From assembly GCF_001598215.1 (NCBI RefSeq), contig NZ_BCXJ01000005.1, positions 1 to 64,000 on the forward strand: 64,000 nucleotides of DNA, in the 5' to 3' direction. The DNA is from Shouchella clausii. Its GTDB lineage: Bacteria > Bacillota > Bacilli > Bacillales > Bacillaceae_D. Below, piece by piece: positions 36,671-46,527 of this stretch. The first letter of the stretch is position 1; each line of letters starts with the position of its first letter. The translations under genes were made by a program, and so were the position numbers. The notes below the pieces were generated by a model. It saw nothing but the letters and a program-made list of their open reading frames with translations, was not told the origin of the DNA and did no database searches.

Positions 36671-37660
36671 TTACTCAAAACCTTGTTGTAAAGAATCTAT
36701 ATTCTTTTTCATGATATCAAAATAATCTTCGGCGGAATTGATATTTTCTTCTGTAATTGATTCGAGATTACTTAATGTTAAGGTTTCTGTACCTGTTTCT
36801 CTTTGGGTAGTTTCTGCGATTTTATTCGATAGATTTGGTTCAAAGTAGATATATTTTAAGTTATTTTCTTTCACCAAATTGATTATTTCAACCATTTCCT
36901 GTTGAGAAGGTTCATCACTTGTAGATAATCCGCTTATGCCTATTTGTTCTAAACCATAAACATCTTCCCAATATCCGTATGCCGAATGAGAGACAAGAAA
37001 GGTTTTGTTTTCAGCTTGACCCACCATATTTTTAAATTCAGAATCTAATTCTTCTAAATCTTGTTTAAGAGAATTAAAATTCACTTCGAATACATCTTCA
37101 CTCTCAGGTTTTAGTTCTATTAGTTTATTTTTAATATTCTCTGCAATCGTTATAGATCGATTAGGATCTAACCAAACATGAGGATCACTATCTGTCACTT
37201 CGTTATGCTCATCATGTTCATTTTCTTCATGACCTTCATGCTCGTCTTCTTCGCCATGGTCATGAGAATATACCCCTTCACCATTTATAAAATTGACTCC
37301 TTCAGTGGCATTTACAATTAAAACTTCTTCATTCTCAATTGCTTCGATAACGGTATCTGCAAATTCTTCCAGTCCAGCTCCTGAATAGATAAAAGCATCA
37401 CTTTCAGCTAAGTCGACCATTGTTCTTGAAGTGGGTTCAAACGAATGTGCATCCGCACCGGGAGGAATGACATTTTCGATGTTTACATCAGCTCCACCAA
37501 TTCTTTCCGTAAAATATTCAAGTGGGTAAATGGTGGTATATACCGTTAATGAATCATCACTCGTATCTTCTGAATTACCACTGCTTTCATTATCACTGCA
37601 AGCAGCAAGCAACAAAATTATGAAAATAATAAAAATAAATTGAATTGCCTTTTTCTGCAT
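36671..37660 (-). CDS. zinc ABC transporter substrate-binding lipoprotein (ZnuA/AdcA-like)
   Basis: A 329-residue cluster-A1 binding protein. Lipobox LLAAC, then IPPGADAHSFEPT with the metal His, an acidic His-rich loop (SHDHGEEDEHEGHEENEHDEHN), DPHVWLDP, SHSAYGYW, and GISGLSTSDEPS. These are the Zn-binding residues and the flexible collecting loop of ZnuA. No permease or ATPase gene follows, so it would depend on a chromosomal partner. A Zur-like box lies about 45 bases upstream. Its presence in a copper island may offset zinc loss or metal mis-binding. Confidence 0.9.
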   Translation of the reverse strand: MQKKAIQFIFIIFIILLLAACSDNESSGNSEDTSDDSLTVYTTIYPLEYFTERIGGADVNIENVIPPGADAHSFEPTSRTMVDLAESDAFIYSGAGLEEFADTVIEAIENEEVLIVNATEGVNFINGEGVYSHDHGEEDEHEGHEENEHDEHNEVTDSDPHVWLDPNRSITIAENIKNKLIELKPESEDVFEVNFNSLKQDLEELDSEFKNMVGQAENKTFLVSHSAYGYWEDVYGLEQIGISGLSTSDEPSQQEMVEIINLVKENNLKYIYFEPNLSNKIAETTQRETGTETLTLSNLESITEENINSAEDYFDIMKKNIDSLQQGFE

Positions 37661-37703
37661 TTGTCCTGTCTCCTTTATATAAATTAGACGTTATTAACGA
37701 TAA

Positions 37704-37718
37704 TAGTAATTATTATGA
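37704..37718. promoter_or_regulatory. Zur-like operator upstream of znuA
   Basis: TAGTAATTATTATGA; its reverse TCATAATAATTACTA matches TCGTAATNATTACGA at all but two positions. It suggests zinc-repressed expression of the znuA-like gene. Confidence 0.55.
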
Positions 37719-37977
37719 TTTACAATTAAAATATTAATTTTAGCTACAAATGTTTATTTATTCTTTGCCTCATAAAGCCTTCCCAATTAACAGCTCCATT
37801 TCTTGCTTTCATTCAGGAACCTTTTCTACAAGAACAGACTTTATTGACTTGTAGAAAAGGTAAAATACCCCCTTTTCATATGATTAATAAAAATTTTAAA
37901 TAGCCAGTATGAACTAATCACACTGGCAACTTAATAATTCTTTTTTACATGTCTAACGCTATATTATGAATCGTACT

Positions 37978-39504
37978 CTATTCTACCTTTACCTGCCCCA
38001 TCATGCCATTGTCTTCATGTTCAAGAATATGACAATGGAACATATACACGCCTTTATGCTGAAATTTTACAGCTATTTTAACTGTCTCATCTGGTTCAAT
38101 GGAAATACTGTCTTTCCAACCTCGCTCGTTTTCTGGTGGTTCTTCTCCATTCCTAGAAATTATTTTAAATTGAGCTCCGTGAATGTGGAATGGATGAATC
38201 ATTCCGCCCATCATGTCAGGTTTATTGTAAATTTCCCATACTTCAGTGACCCCTTGCTCTTGTGTGAAATCAATTCTCTCTGGATCAAATTTCTTTCCAT
38301 TTATCGTTACCATATCCATCATTCCAAAAAGTTCCACGTTTTTTGTTACTGGCAAGTTCATCTCTTCTTCTGTAATTGAAAAATCATTCATCTCTTCAGG
38401 AATGCTGCTATCCTCTCCACTTTGATCAGAAACTTCAAATGGTAAAAGGATCGAACCATCCTCCTCATTTATTAACGCAAACTCATCTTCTGAGTTAAGT
38501 TGTGAAAAATCAATAATTATTTCTGCCCGTTCTGATGGGGTCAGTGTAATTTCATCTAGTGTCACCGGTTTATTCAGGAAACCTCCATCCGTTGCAACTT
38601 GCACAAAGGAATCCCCTGTATTCAATTTAAAAGTGTAATTCCTTGCATTGGACCCATTTAAGAGACGAAGACGAACCTTTTCTTTGTCTACAGTCAACTT
38701 CGGATTTAACGTTCCATTTACCAATGACATATCACCGATTGTTCCATCATCATTCATAGCAGCACTGTAATTCAATTGTTTCTGATTATCAAATGTTTTA
38801 TCTTGGAAAATCAAGGGAATATCATTCTTTCCATACTCATTGGGCAATCCAAGACTCTTGGAATTGTCATCTTCTATATAAATCAATCCTGCAAGTCCAT
38901 TGTAAACCTGTTCAGAAGTTTTCCCTTCTGGATGGGGATGGAACCATAACGTTGATGCCTCTTGTGTCACTTCAAATTCGATCAGCTCTTCTTCTCCTGG
39001 CTTTAATGAATTATGTGGCCCACCATCTTCTTCACCTGATACTTCCAACCCGTGCCAATGAAAAGTTGTCTCCTCATCTAACTCATTTATCGTTCTAATT
39101 TTCACCGTATCGCCTTTTTCAAATTGAAGCACCGGTCCTAAAAATGACCCATTGTATCCATATGTTTTCGTTTTAGTACCATCGAATATTTCAGTCTCTC
39201 CTTCTTGTGCTCGAACAGTGTATACAACTTCTTCTTCATTATCGCTTTCAAGCAAAGGAGGTATTTTCAATTCATTTTCCCCTGTAGAATCATTTAAACT
39301 TACCACCTCATCATGACTCATATGACCATCCGCCATTGCATCATCATCCATAGATGAATGATCCATTCCTTCTTCCATGGAATCAGACTCTTGTTCCATA
39401 TCTGAGTTTTCTTCAGGTGTTGATTCAACATTCCCTGCACAAGCCGATAAGACAAGTGCTGTCAATAAAGAAATTAAACTTATTAATAACAATTTTCGTT
39501 TCAT
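37978..39504 (-). CDS. mco: multicopper oxidase (CueO/McoP-type lipoprotein)
   Basis: A 508-residue three-domain cupredoxin oxidase. Lipobox LSAC; an N-terminal Met/Asp/Ser-rich segment (DHSSMDDDAMADGHMSH) that can bind copper. All four ligand stretches are present: TTFHWHGLE, LWFHPHPEG, IHPFHIHGA and MFHCHILEHEDNGMM. It oxidises Cu(I) to Cu(II) outside the cell. S. aureus copper hyper-resistance loci likewise join mco with copB; here copB is ~1 kb downstream on the other side of a gap. A Met-rich linker replaces the usual methionine-rich insert of CueO. Confidence 0.93.
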   Translation of the reverse strand: MKRKLLLISLISLLTALVLSACAGNVESTPEENSDMEQESDSMEEGMDHSSMDDDAMADGHMSHDEVVSLNDSTGENELKIPPLLESDNEEEVVYTVRAQEGETEIFDGTKTKTYGYNGSFLGPVLQFEKGDTVKIRTINELDEETTFHWHGLEVSGEEDGGPHNSLKPGEEELIEFEVTQEASTLWFHPHPEGKTSEQVYNGLAGLIYIEDDNSKSLGLPNEYGKNDIPLIFQDKTFDNQKQLNYSAAMNDDGTIGDMSLVNGTLNPKLTVDKEKVRLRLLNGSNARNYTFKLNTGDSFVQVATDGGFLNKPVTLDEITLTPSERAEIIIDFSQLNSEDEFALINEEDGSILLPFEVSDQSGEDSSIPEEMNDFSITEEEMNLPVTKNVELFGMMDMVTINGKKFDPERIDFTQEQGVTEVWEIYNKPDMMGGMIHPFHIHGAQFKIISRNGEEPPENERGWKDSISIEPDETVKIAVKFQHKGVYMFHCHILEHEDNGMMGQVKVE

Positions 39505-40169
39505 ATACCATAACTCCTATTAAGTAAAATTTTACATATTAATCCAGCTTTAAAGGCTAACATTCAATAACACTTTACTATTAGCCAATTTACTTGATTC
39601 CAGAATTATATTTGATTATTGTTTCATCACTTAAATTACAATTATAGATGTTAACTTTTCCCCTTTCATTAGATACTTGATACCAATTTATGTTAATGAC
39701 TCATTATCCTTATGACATAACTATATTTTAAAACTATCGAGAATTTATCAAGAAAAAGTTAATATTTGATGAATTACATAATTAAATATTATATAATCAT
39801 AAAATACCTTAATGGAAAACCTTTTACAGTTTTACCCCCTCCACCTTTAACGAAAAATCTTTAATCATATATAGGGGCAACAAATATTATGCAAAACATA
39901 GATGTTCATTTCTTTATCTATTCCGGAAATCAACTAGAACGTTAAAAGTTATTAACAATTAACCTTTTTCCATAAAGGCGTTAGTACCTTGTGGATCAGA
40001 AGTGATTCGTCGATTGTATTTTACTCGTTTATATCATCTACTAAAACGAAATCAGCTATTGCGGTGGCCACCTATACACCAAGTCAGCTTTTTCTCACAT
40101 TACTTTAATCTTTCAACTAGAAAAAACTGATTTTCACCTAACGGAAAACCAGCTTTTTCATTTTTATAT
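39505..40169. other. intergenic stretch without a convincing gene
   Basis: About 665 AT-rich bases between the multicopper oxidase and the copB region. Reading frames are short and full of stops. A hairpin-like segment with CTGATTTTC and GAAAACCAG arms near 40125-40155 may act as a terminator for copB on the minus strand. I see no ribosome-site-plus-ORF that could be supported. Confidence 0.4.
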
Positions 40170-40289
40170 TTAGACACTAAATTCATAACCTTGATCTAAA
40201 ACAACTTCTTTCAAATTTTCCAATGGAACTTTTGAACCTTTATATCTAAAGTTTTTCTTTACAGGTTGAACTTTTTTCCGAGTATAATA
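40170..40289 (-). pseudogene. possible remnant of a small HMA-like or hypothetical ORF
   Basis: About 37 codons ending in TAA read KVPLENLKEVVLDQGYEFSV at the end. This resembles the tail of heavy-metal-associated domains (compare CopZ, ending IKEAIEDQGYDV) but lacks a start and an MxCxxC motif. Upstream is an in-frame stop. It is most likely debris of a deleted gene after copB; the resemblance is weak. Confidence 0.3.
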
Positions 40290-40340
40290 ATAGCATTATA
40301 CTGTTAACACTTAACCTATATTTCATTTTCATACTAAATT

Positions 40341-42476
40341 TTAATCAATCTTCAACAATTGGGCATTAATTGCACAAATAATTGTACTTAACGACATAAC
40401 AGCAGCACCGATAGCTGGTGTAATCACGATACCGACATTATATAATACACCTGCTGCTAGTGGGATGGCTATTACATTGTAACCTGCTGCCCACCCTAAG
40501 TTTTGTATCATTTTTCTGTAACTAGCTTTCGATAACTTCACAATATTTAAGATATCGATAGGATTACTATTTACTAAAACAACATCCGCTGTTTCAATTG
40601 CAACGTCTGTACCAGCACCAATCGCAATACCTAAATCAGCTTCAGCTAAAGCAGGCGCGTCATTGATTCCGTCACCAATCATGGCAACCTTTTTGCCACC
40701 TTCCTTCAGTTTTTTCACATTATCCGATTTATCATGTGGCAAAACCTCTGAAATAACTTTTGATAATCCAAGTTTTTCACCTACATAATTTGCAACGCGA
40801 TTATTATCACCTGTCATCATAACCGTTTCAATGCCACGATTTTTTAATTGCTTGATAACTTCATAAGAGGATTCACGAATGATATCTGCTAAAGCAATCA
40901 TTCCTTGCAATACGTTATCTCTTAATACAAAAACAACTGTTTTTCCTTGTTGGGCTAGCTTTTCATACGTTTCTTCATCGAAACCTATATTATTCGCTTT
41001 CATCGCTCCAGGGCTAATGACTGCGATTTCAGCTCCTTTTACATCAGCAGTTAATCCTTTCCCAGTTAAGTTTCTATAATTCGTTACATCATATAGTTCT
41101 AAATTACGATCCTTTCCTTCCTTCACAATTCCTTTTGCAATTGGATGGTCGGATTGTGTCTCAACTGAATAAGCTAACTTCACTAACTCATCTTCACTTA
41201 CATTGTTACTTGGATGAATATCAGTAACCCCGAAGTTTCCTTCTGTAAGGGTACCTGTCTTATCAAATACTACTCGATCTAGCTTTCGAGCATTTTCAAA
41301 TGGGGTACGATTACGAATCAACAAACCATTTTTAGCAGCAATAGACGTTGATCTGGATGTAACTAGAGGCATAGCCAGACCAAGTGCATGCGGACAAGCT
41401 ATAATCAGAACGGTAACCATTCTTTCTAGTGCAAATTCAAAATCTCCTGTCGTACTCCAGTAAGCAATCGTGAAGATTCCAGCAACCACCGCCACATAAA
41501 ATAGCCATTTTGCTGCAATATCTGCAAACCCCTGTGCTTTTGATTTAGTATTTTCCGCCTCACTTACTAATTGAATTACTTGGGATAAATACGTGTCATT
41601 TCCAATTTTGCTTACCTTAATTTTTAATACACCTTCACCATTAACGGCTCCACCTATCGCTTTCATTCCAGGCCCTTTTTCTACAGGGACGGATTCACCT
41701 GTTAACATAGATTCGTCGACGGTAGATTCCCCTTCAAAAATTTCTCCATCAATTGGTATTTTTTCTCCCGATTTAACAAGGATCTCATCTCCAGGGTGTA
41801 ATTCTTCAACAGACACTTCTACAATATTTCCGGACGCGTCAATTTTATGTGCCTCTTTTGGCATTAGTTTAATTAATTCTTCGAGTGCTTTTGAAGCACC
41901 CATTATGGACCTCATTTCTACCCAGTGACCTAACAACATAATGACAATTAACGTAGCTACCTCAAAATAAAAGTCACTGCCATCAATCAAGAAGGCTGTT
42001 AAAGTACTATAAATGTAGGCTGTTACAATGGCAAGTGAAATTAACAACATCATCCCTGGTGTTTTTGTTTTTATTTCATCCCATGCACCAAGCAAAAATG
42101 GTTTTCCACCATAGAAAAACACGATGGTTGAAAGTATGAACAGCAATAGAGTATTACCTGTAAATGTTACTTCATAGTTGAATAGCATTTGGATCATTGG
42201 TGACAGATAAGTTATTGGTATCGCTATAACTAAAGAGATCCAAAAACGCTTTTTAAAATCATCAATCATATGTTCATGATGACCGGCATGACCCCCTCCA
42301 TGATCGTGTCCATGTCCCGAGTGGTCATGACCATGGTGATTATGTTGCTCTTGGTGGTCATGGTTATTGTGTTCATGATCATGATGCTCGTGGTTATGAT
42401 GTTCGTGATTATAGTGCTTGTGCTCATCCTGTTCACTATGTCTTTGGTTATTTTTCTTACTATCATGATTTTCCAT
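40341..42476 (-). CDS. copB: copper-transporting P-type ATPase CopB
   Basis: A 711-residue P1B-3 ATPase. The first ~70 residues are almost entirely His-rich (repeated HNHEHH/HDHSGHGHDH). The membrane site is CPH in ACPHALGLAMPLV, the CopB signature for Cu(II)/Cu(I). The phosphorylation loop is DKTGTLTEG, with SDHPIAKG and MIGDGINDAPALAEA in their usual places. The His tail buffers copper on the cytoplasmic side. It is transcribed divergently from the DUF326 storage gene. Confidence 0.95.
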   Translation of the reverse strand: MENHDSKKNNQRHSEQDEHKHYNHEHHNHEHHDHEHNNHDHQEQHNHHGHDHSGHGHDHGGGHAGHHEHMIDDFKKRFWISLVIAIPITYLSPMIQMLFNYEVTFTGNTLLLFILSTIVFFYGGKPFLLGAWDEIKTKTPGMMLLISLAIVTAYIYSTLTAFLIDGSDFYFEVATLIVIMLLGHWVEMRSIMGASKALEELIKLMPKEAHKIDASGNIVEVSVEELHPGDEILVKSGEKIPIDGEIFEGESTVDESMLTGESVPVEKGPGMKAIGGAVNGEGVLKIKVSKIGNDTYLSQVIQLVSEAENTKSKAQGFADIAAKWLFYVAVVAGIFTIAYWSTTGDFEFALERMVTVLIIACPHALGLAMPLVTSRSTSIAAKNGLLIRNRTPFENARKLDRVVFDKTGTLTEGNFGVTDIHPSNNVSEDELVKLAYSVETQSDHPIAKGIVKEGKDRNLELYDVTNYRNLTGKGLTADVKGAEIAVISPGAMKANNIGFDEETYEKLAQQGKTVVFVLRDNVLQGMIALADIIRESSYEVIKQLKNRGIETVMMTGDNNRVANYVGEKLGLSKVISEVLPHDKSDNVKKLKEGGKKVAMIGDGINDAPALAEADLGIAIGAGTDVAIETADVVLVNSNPIDILNIVKLSKASYRKMIQNLGWAAGYNVIAIPLAAGVLYNVGIVITPAIGAAVMSLSTIICAINAQLLKID

Positions 42477-42567
42477 ATGATCAATCCTCCTAGTGGTAGT
42501 CGTATTACGAATTCCTTTTCTATATAGTGTACAAAAGATATTCTTCTTATTACTAATACACTATACC

Positions 42568-42584
42568 GTACCCCTCTAATGTAT
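42568..42584. promoter_or_regulatory. weak CsoR-like site between copB and the copper storage gene
   Basis: GTACCCCTCTAATGTAT in the divergent promoter region keeps the TACCCC arm but the right arm (TGTAT) is imperfect. It could allow CsoR control of both genes, but the match is poor. Confidence 0.35.
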
Positions 42585-42716
42585 TAATTAAACAAGGTAA
42601 ATTGTAAAGAATTAGTGCATTTTTTGTGCAGTTTTCAAAAAGCAGTTTATTTTGGAGTGATGATGGGGAAATTATTTATATGAATAAAATATTAGTGATT
42701 TAGGAGGTTCTATAAA

Positions 42717-43043
42717 ATGTCACATGAACAACATCAACAACTATTACAAACCCTGCATGAATGTATGACAGCATGTAATCACTGTTATGATGCATGCCTA
42801 AAAGAAGAAGACATAAAGATGATGGCTGAGTGTATACGATTGGACAGAGAGTGTGCTGATATCTGTTCTTATTTAGAACAGGCCATATCAAGAAACACAC
42901 CATTTGTTTCTGAATTAGCCACTGTTTGTGCTAAAATTTGTGAAGCGTGTGGAAACGAATGTAAGAAGCATAATCATGAACACTGTCAGAAATGTGCCGA
43001 CGCCTGCTTTAAATGTGCCGAAGTATGTAAAAGTGTTGCTTAA
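42717..43043 (+). CDS. four-helix-bundle copper-binding protein (DUF326/Csp-like)
   Basis: A 108-residue cytosolic Cys-rich protein: TLHECMTACNHCYDACLKEE, RLDRECADICSYL, VCAKICEACGNECKKHNHEHCQKCADACFKCAEVC. About 17 Cys in CxxxC and CxxC spacing along helices match Csp copper storage proteins (cytosolic Csp3 type; no signal peptide). AGGAGG lies before the ATG. It is divergent from copB and ends in a strong terminator. Expected to store Cu(I) ions in the helix core. Confidence 0.88.
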   Translation: MSHEQHQQLLQTLHECMTACNHCYDACLKEEDIKMMAECIRLDRECADICSYLEQAISRNTPFVSELATVCAKICEACGNECKKHNHEHCQKCADACFKCAEVCKSVA

Positions 43044-43057
43044 AAAAATTCATCTGT

Positions 43058-43104
43058 AAAAAATGCTCAAATAGGTAGTTATCTAACATATTTGAGCATT
43101 TTTT
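43058..43104. terminator. bidirectional terminator
   Basis: A 16-base stem, AAAAAATGCTCAAATA and complement, with a 15-base loop between the storage protein and the response regulator gene. Confidence 0.92.
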
Positions 43105-43126
43105 AATCCATTAAATAAATTCTCTG

Positions 43127-43801
43127 TCATGGGTTATTAGCCCATTTATATCCTACACCCCATACAGTTTTAAAATAGTCATCTATTGGAAATCCTGTTT
43201 GACGGATTTTCTCTCTCATATTCCGCACGTGTGAATCAACTGTTCTTCCCCCTGTCTCGGAATCAAACCCCCAAATTAAATCAATCAAATGCTCCCTAGC
43301 AAATACTTGATTTGGATTTCTCATAAAGTGTCCAATCATAATAAATTCTTTAGGCGTTACCTTGATTGGGTTAGTTCTATAGGTTAATTCAAAACGGTCC
43401 TTATTCCAAATTAACCCATTTACTTCAACATAACTCTTAGGTTCTCTTCTACGTAATATAGCTGACATCCGAGCCAGTAATTCTTCTTCATTAAATGGTT
43501 TAGTTATATAATCGTCTGCACCTAACCGCAACCCTTTTATAATATCCTCATGTTGGTCACGAGCAGTTAACATAATAATGGGTACATCAGAAATATCTCT
43601 AATTTCTTGGCATAATTCCCAGCCATCCATTTCAGGCATCATAATGTCAAGTAAAATAATGTCAAATGTTTCTTGATTTATATAAGACAATGCTTCCATA
43701 GCTCCTAGAGCTTCTTTGCAAATATATTGATGAGGTTGTAAATACAACACAATCAAATCTAACATTCGTTTCTCATCATCAACAATAAGAACCTTATACA
43801 T
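43127..43801 (-). CDS. OmpR-family response regulator
   Basis: A 224-residue two-domain regulator: receiver domain (1-120) with VDDEKRM, phospho-Asp in DIILLDIMMPEMDG, MLTARDQHED and ITKPF, then a winged-helix DNA-binding domain (VTPKEFIMIGHF, HLIDLIWG, GGRTVDSHVRNMREKI). It overlaps the sensor kinase stop by eight bases. By location it is probably a metal- or envelope-stress regulator of the copper island; target promoters are not visible. Confidence 0.93.
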   Translation of the reverse strand: MYKVLIVDDEKRMLDLIVLYLQPHQYICKEALGAMEALSYINQETFDIILLDIMMPEMDGWELCQEIRDISDVPIIMLTARDQHEDIIKGLRLGADDYITKPFNEEELLARMSAILRRREPKSYVEVNGLIWNKDRFELTYRTNPIKVTPKEFIMIGHFMRNPNQVFAREHLIDLIWGFDSETGGRTVDSHVRNMREKIRQTGFPIDDYFKTVWGVGYKWANNP

Positions 43802-45182
43802 TTCGTTCCCTCCTTGCCAACTTAATAATGATACTTGTGCCTTGTCCTATCTTGCTTTTTGCTTCAATACTACCACCATGGGATTCAATAATTTCTTTTG
43901 AAATAGCTAGTCCTAGCCCAGTTCCACCGCTTTGCCTTGAACGTGATTTTTCCACACGGTATAATCGGTCAAATATATATGGAAGATTTTCTGCAGGAAT
44001 TCCTTCTCCTTCATCCGTGGTTGTAATAATGAAATACTGATCAGTCTGCTTTACCTCTATTAAGATTTTTGAACCTTCCTTAGAATGCTTTTTCGCGTTA
44101 TCTAAAATATTTATTAACACTTGTTGAAAGCGTTCTGGATCAATATAAGCTTTTATTTCATCCAGGCAATTCACATGAATTGATATTTTTTTCTCTGCAA
44201 GTGCAGGACGAATACGTTCATTTATTCTTTGAATAAGTTCACATAAATTCACTTGTTCACGTCTAATTCGAAAATTATTTTGATCTATTTTAGCTAATTC
44301 AAATAAGTTCTTAATTAATACTGTTAATTGCTCTGTTTCTTCTCGAATTATTTCAACATATCCTTTAACTTCTTCTTCAGACGTACCTTGACGATTAATG
44401 ATATCTGCATATCCTTTTATATATGTTAATGGCGTCCGCAGCTCATGTGACACACTGGCCAGGAACTCATTTCTAGCCTGTTTTAGTTCTTTCAACTCCT
44501 GTGATAGCTTGGTGATGGAATTAGCTAATTCACCTAATTCATCCTTCCTTTTGATATGTAGCGCTACATTATGCTTTCCTTTACTTAATTGTTCCGTCTC
44601 TTCTTTCATTTTAATTAACGGTTGTGTAATAAATCGTGATAAAATAAATATGGTAATAATTGTTAATAACACAGTAATGAAACTAACAATCAAAAACTGA
44701 TTGCTAAGCTGATCAACTGTTTTCTTTACATAAGTCGTATCAGCAAACATAAACACATGTCCCTTATGCTCGCCATTTATTGTAATAGGACTATCTGTCA
44801 CAATATAATTTCCTTCACTCCACTTATCTTCAACTATTTTACCTTCTGTCGGTATTTCTTCATCATTAGTATGTTCTACCACATTAATCATTTCTTGTTC
44901 TACAGGATCAGATGAAATAATAATCTCGCCCTTTTCATCTGTAATGATAACGATAAATTCAGACGCTGATTCCATAATACCGACATGTTCTAATGTAGGT
45001 TGATCGAAATGATCTTCCAAAACGTCACGATGAGTGTTTCCACGTGCCAGCAGACTATTCATAACTTCTTCAACACGATCATTTACTAGGTTTGTATATA
45101 AAATAAAAAACAAAAAAGTTTCAATAACCAGAATAAATACAAAAAACAGTAATCCAATTTTAAAAGATAATTTATTAAACAT
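43794..45182 (-). CDS. sensor histidine kinase
   Basis: A 462-residue kinase: membrane helix 7-27, extracytoplasmic domain ~28-165 (acidic, with EHFDQPTL and EEIPTEGK), second helix ~167-190, HAMP, then ASVSHELRTPLTYIKGY with the phospho-His, and ATPase boxes NILDNAKKH and GTGLGLAISKEI. The sensor domain has few His/Cys, so direct metal sensing is uncertain. Kinase precedes regulator, the reverse of the common order. RBS GAGGTGAAG before the ATG. Confidence 0.92.
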   Translation of the reverse strand: MFNKLSFKIGLLFFVFILVIETFLFFILYTNLVNDRVEEVMNSLLARGNTHRDVLEDHFDQPTLEHVGIMESASEFIVIITDEKGEIIISSDPVEQEMINVVEHTNDEEIPTEGKIVEDKWSEGNYIVTDSPITINGEHKGHVFMFADTTYVKKTVDQLSNQFLIVSFITVLLTIITIFILSRFITQPLIKMKEETEQLSKGKHNVALHIKRKDELGELANSITKLSQELKELKQARNEFLASVSHELRTPLTYIKGYADIINRQGTSEEEVKGYVEIIREETEQLTVLIKNLFELAKIDQNNFRIRREQVNLCELIQRINERIRPALAEKKISIHVNCLDEIKAYIDPERFQQVLINILDNAKKHSKEGSKILIEVKQTDQYFIITTTDEGEGIPAENLPYIFDRLYRVEKSRSRQSGGTGLGLAISKEIIESHGGSIEAKSKIGQGTSIIIKLARRERNV

Positions 45183-45191
45183 ACTTCACCT

Positions 45192-45923
45192 CTATACCCA
45201 ATAAGTAAGTGTATCCAACACACCAAGAATTAAAAGTAACAAACCAGCAATCTTTTGGGTGATAGCTCCAATTTTTCTACTTTTTTTTAATATGGCACCA
45301 CTTGCTCCAAAGTACCAAATTAAAAAGATAACAGTCAATAGGGGAAGAGAAGTACCAATTCCGAAGACCGCTGGAAGAACTGCCCCATACGAAGTAATCA
45401 GCACTATTGGCATTAATGTTAGCAGAAAGAGTACAAACATAGTCGGACAAAAAGCTAGTGTAAAACTAACTCCCATTAAAAAACTGCCTAAATAACTGTC
45501 TTTAAATACCTTTGTGGGAAAAGTAAAAATTCGCCATGTTTTCTTCCACCGAAATAATCCAATCATAAATAACCCAATTACAATTAGCATTGGTCCTATT
45601 GCTTTACGTATAATAGGCAGAATTTGTGACAGTGAACTATATACCTCTCTACCTAACAGCCAAACAATAATTCCTAATATACAATAAACTACAATCTTTC
45701 CTAAGACAAATAACCATACATGTAACCATGGAACTTTATCAACTAGTGATTTATTGCCATAGATTGTAATTGCACTGAGGTTACTTGTAAGCTGACAAGG
45801 TGCAAGTGCCCCAACAACACCAAGAAAAAAAGCAAATAATAATGGTAAATGCTCCAAGCCATTCGTGATTTCTATTATTGGTTCCATTAATGTATAGCTT
45901 ATTCGGTTAAATAATTCAAACAT
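45192..45923 (-). CDS. DsbD/CcdA-family membrane thiol-redox protein
   Basis: A 243-residue membrane protein with about six helices. Conserved Pro-Cys pairs GALAPCQLTSN (Cys43) and LAFCPTM (about Cys158) match the CcdA/DsbD transmembrane electron carrier, which passes reducing power from cytoplasmic thioredoxin to outside thiols. Thioredoxins and a reductase are encoded in the same island. It precedes the kinase by nine bases on the same strand and likely shares its transcript. Confidence 0.8.
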   Translation of the reverse strand: MFELFNRISYTLMEPIIEITNGLEHLPLLFAFFLGVVGALAPCQLTSNLSAITIYGNKSLVDKVPWLHVWLFVLGKIVVYCILGIIVWLLGREVYSSLSQILPIIRKAIGPMLIVIGLFMIGLFRWKKTWRIFTFPTKVFKDSYLGSFLMGVSFTLAFCPTMFVLFLLTLMPIVLITSYGAVLPAVFGIGTSLPLLTVIFLIWYFGASGAILKKSRKIGAITQKIAGLLLLILGVLDTLTYWV

Positions 45924-46030
45924 ATAAATTCAACTCACTATATAATAAATTAAATTGATCTTATCATTAACTTCTCGATATATGTGCCTCTATTAATTTG
46001 CTAGTTTTTTATTTTTTTTACTGCTTTCGG

Positions 46031-46246
46031 TTATTTTTGTTTTATTACTGATTTAAGCCGTTCATATTCCAATTCGTCAATTTCACCTTTAGCTAAACGT
46101 TCTTTAATTATTTGTAATGGGGTTTTCTTTTTATCTCCCTTTATAAAATTTGTGACTAAATAAACACCAAAACTAATTAATCCAATCCAGAAAATAATCA
46201 TTAGGAGCATTGGCCAAAAGGCTACATGCCCATTCATCATATGCAT
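46031..46246 (-). CDS. small SHOCT-domain membrane protein
   Basis: A 71-residue protein: one membrane helix (about 10-34) and a C-terminal SHOCT motif with IIKERLAKGEIDELEYERLKSVI. Such proteins are common beside copper-resistance genes and two-component systems in Firmicutes. The Met-rich N-terminus (MHMMNGH) could bind copper, but this is unproven. Confidence 0.82.
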   Translation of the reverse strand: MHMMNGHVAFWPMLLMIIFWIGLISFGVYLVTNFIKGDKKKTPLQIIKERLAKGEIDELEYERLKSVIKQK

Positions 46247-46527
46247 TTTAAATCACCTTCTCATTTTATATCTTTTCATTTATTATAGCTCTTATTTATC
46301 AAGAAAATATGCAGACATGTCAAAAAATGATTCCTCTTCTTTTACAAAACAACTTCTACGTTTTATGACAGATAGCCTATTAAGAAAATAAATCAAGAGG
46401 TTTTATAAATGACGTAAAACATTCACATATTAAATAGTCCATAGAACTTTAAACAATCTGCACATAATCTGCAAAAAAATAGGGTACTGTAACATTGAAT
46501 TCAGAATAATGAAAGGAGTAACATAAA

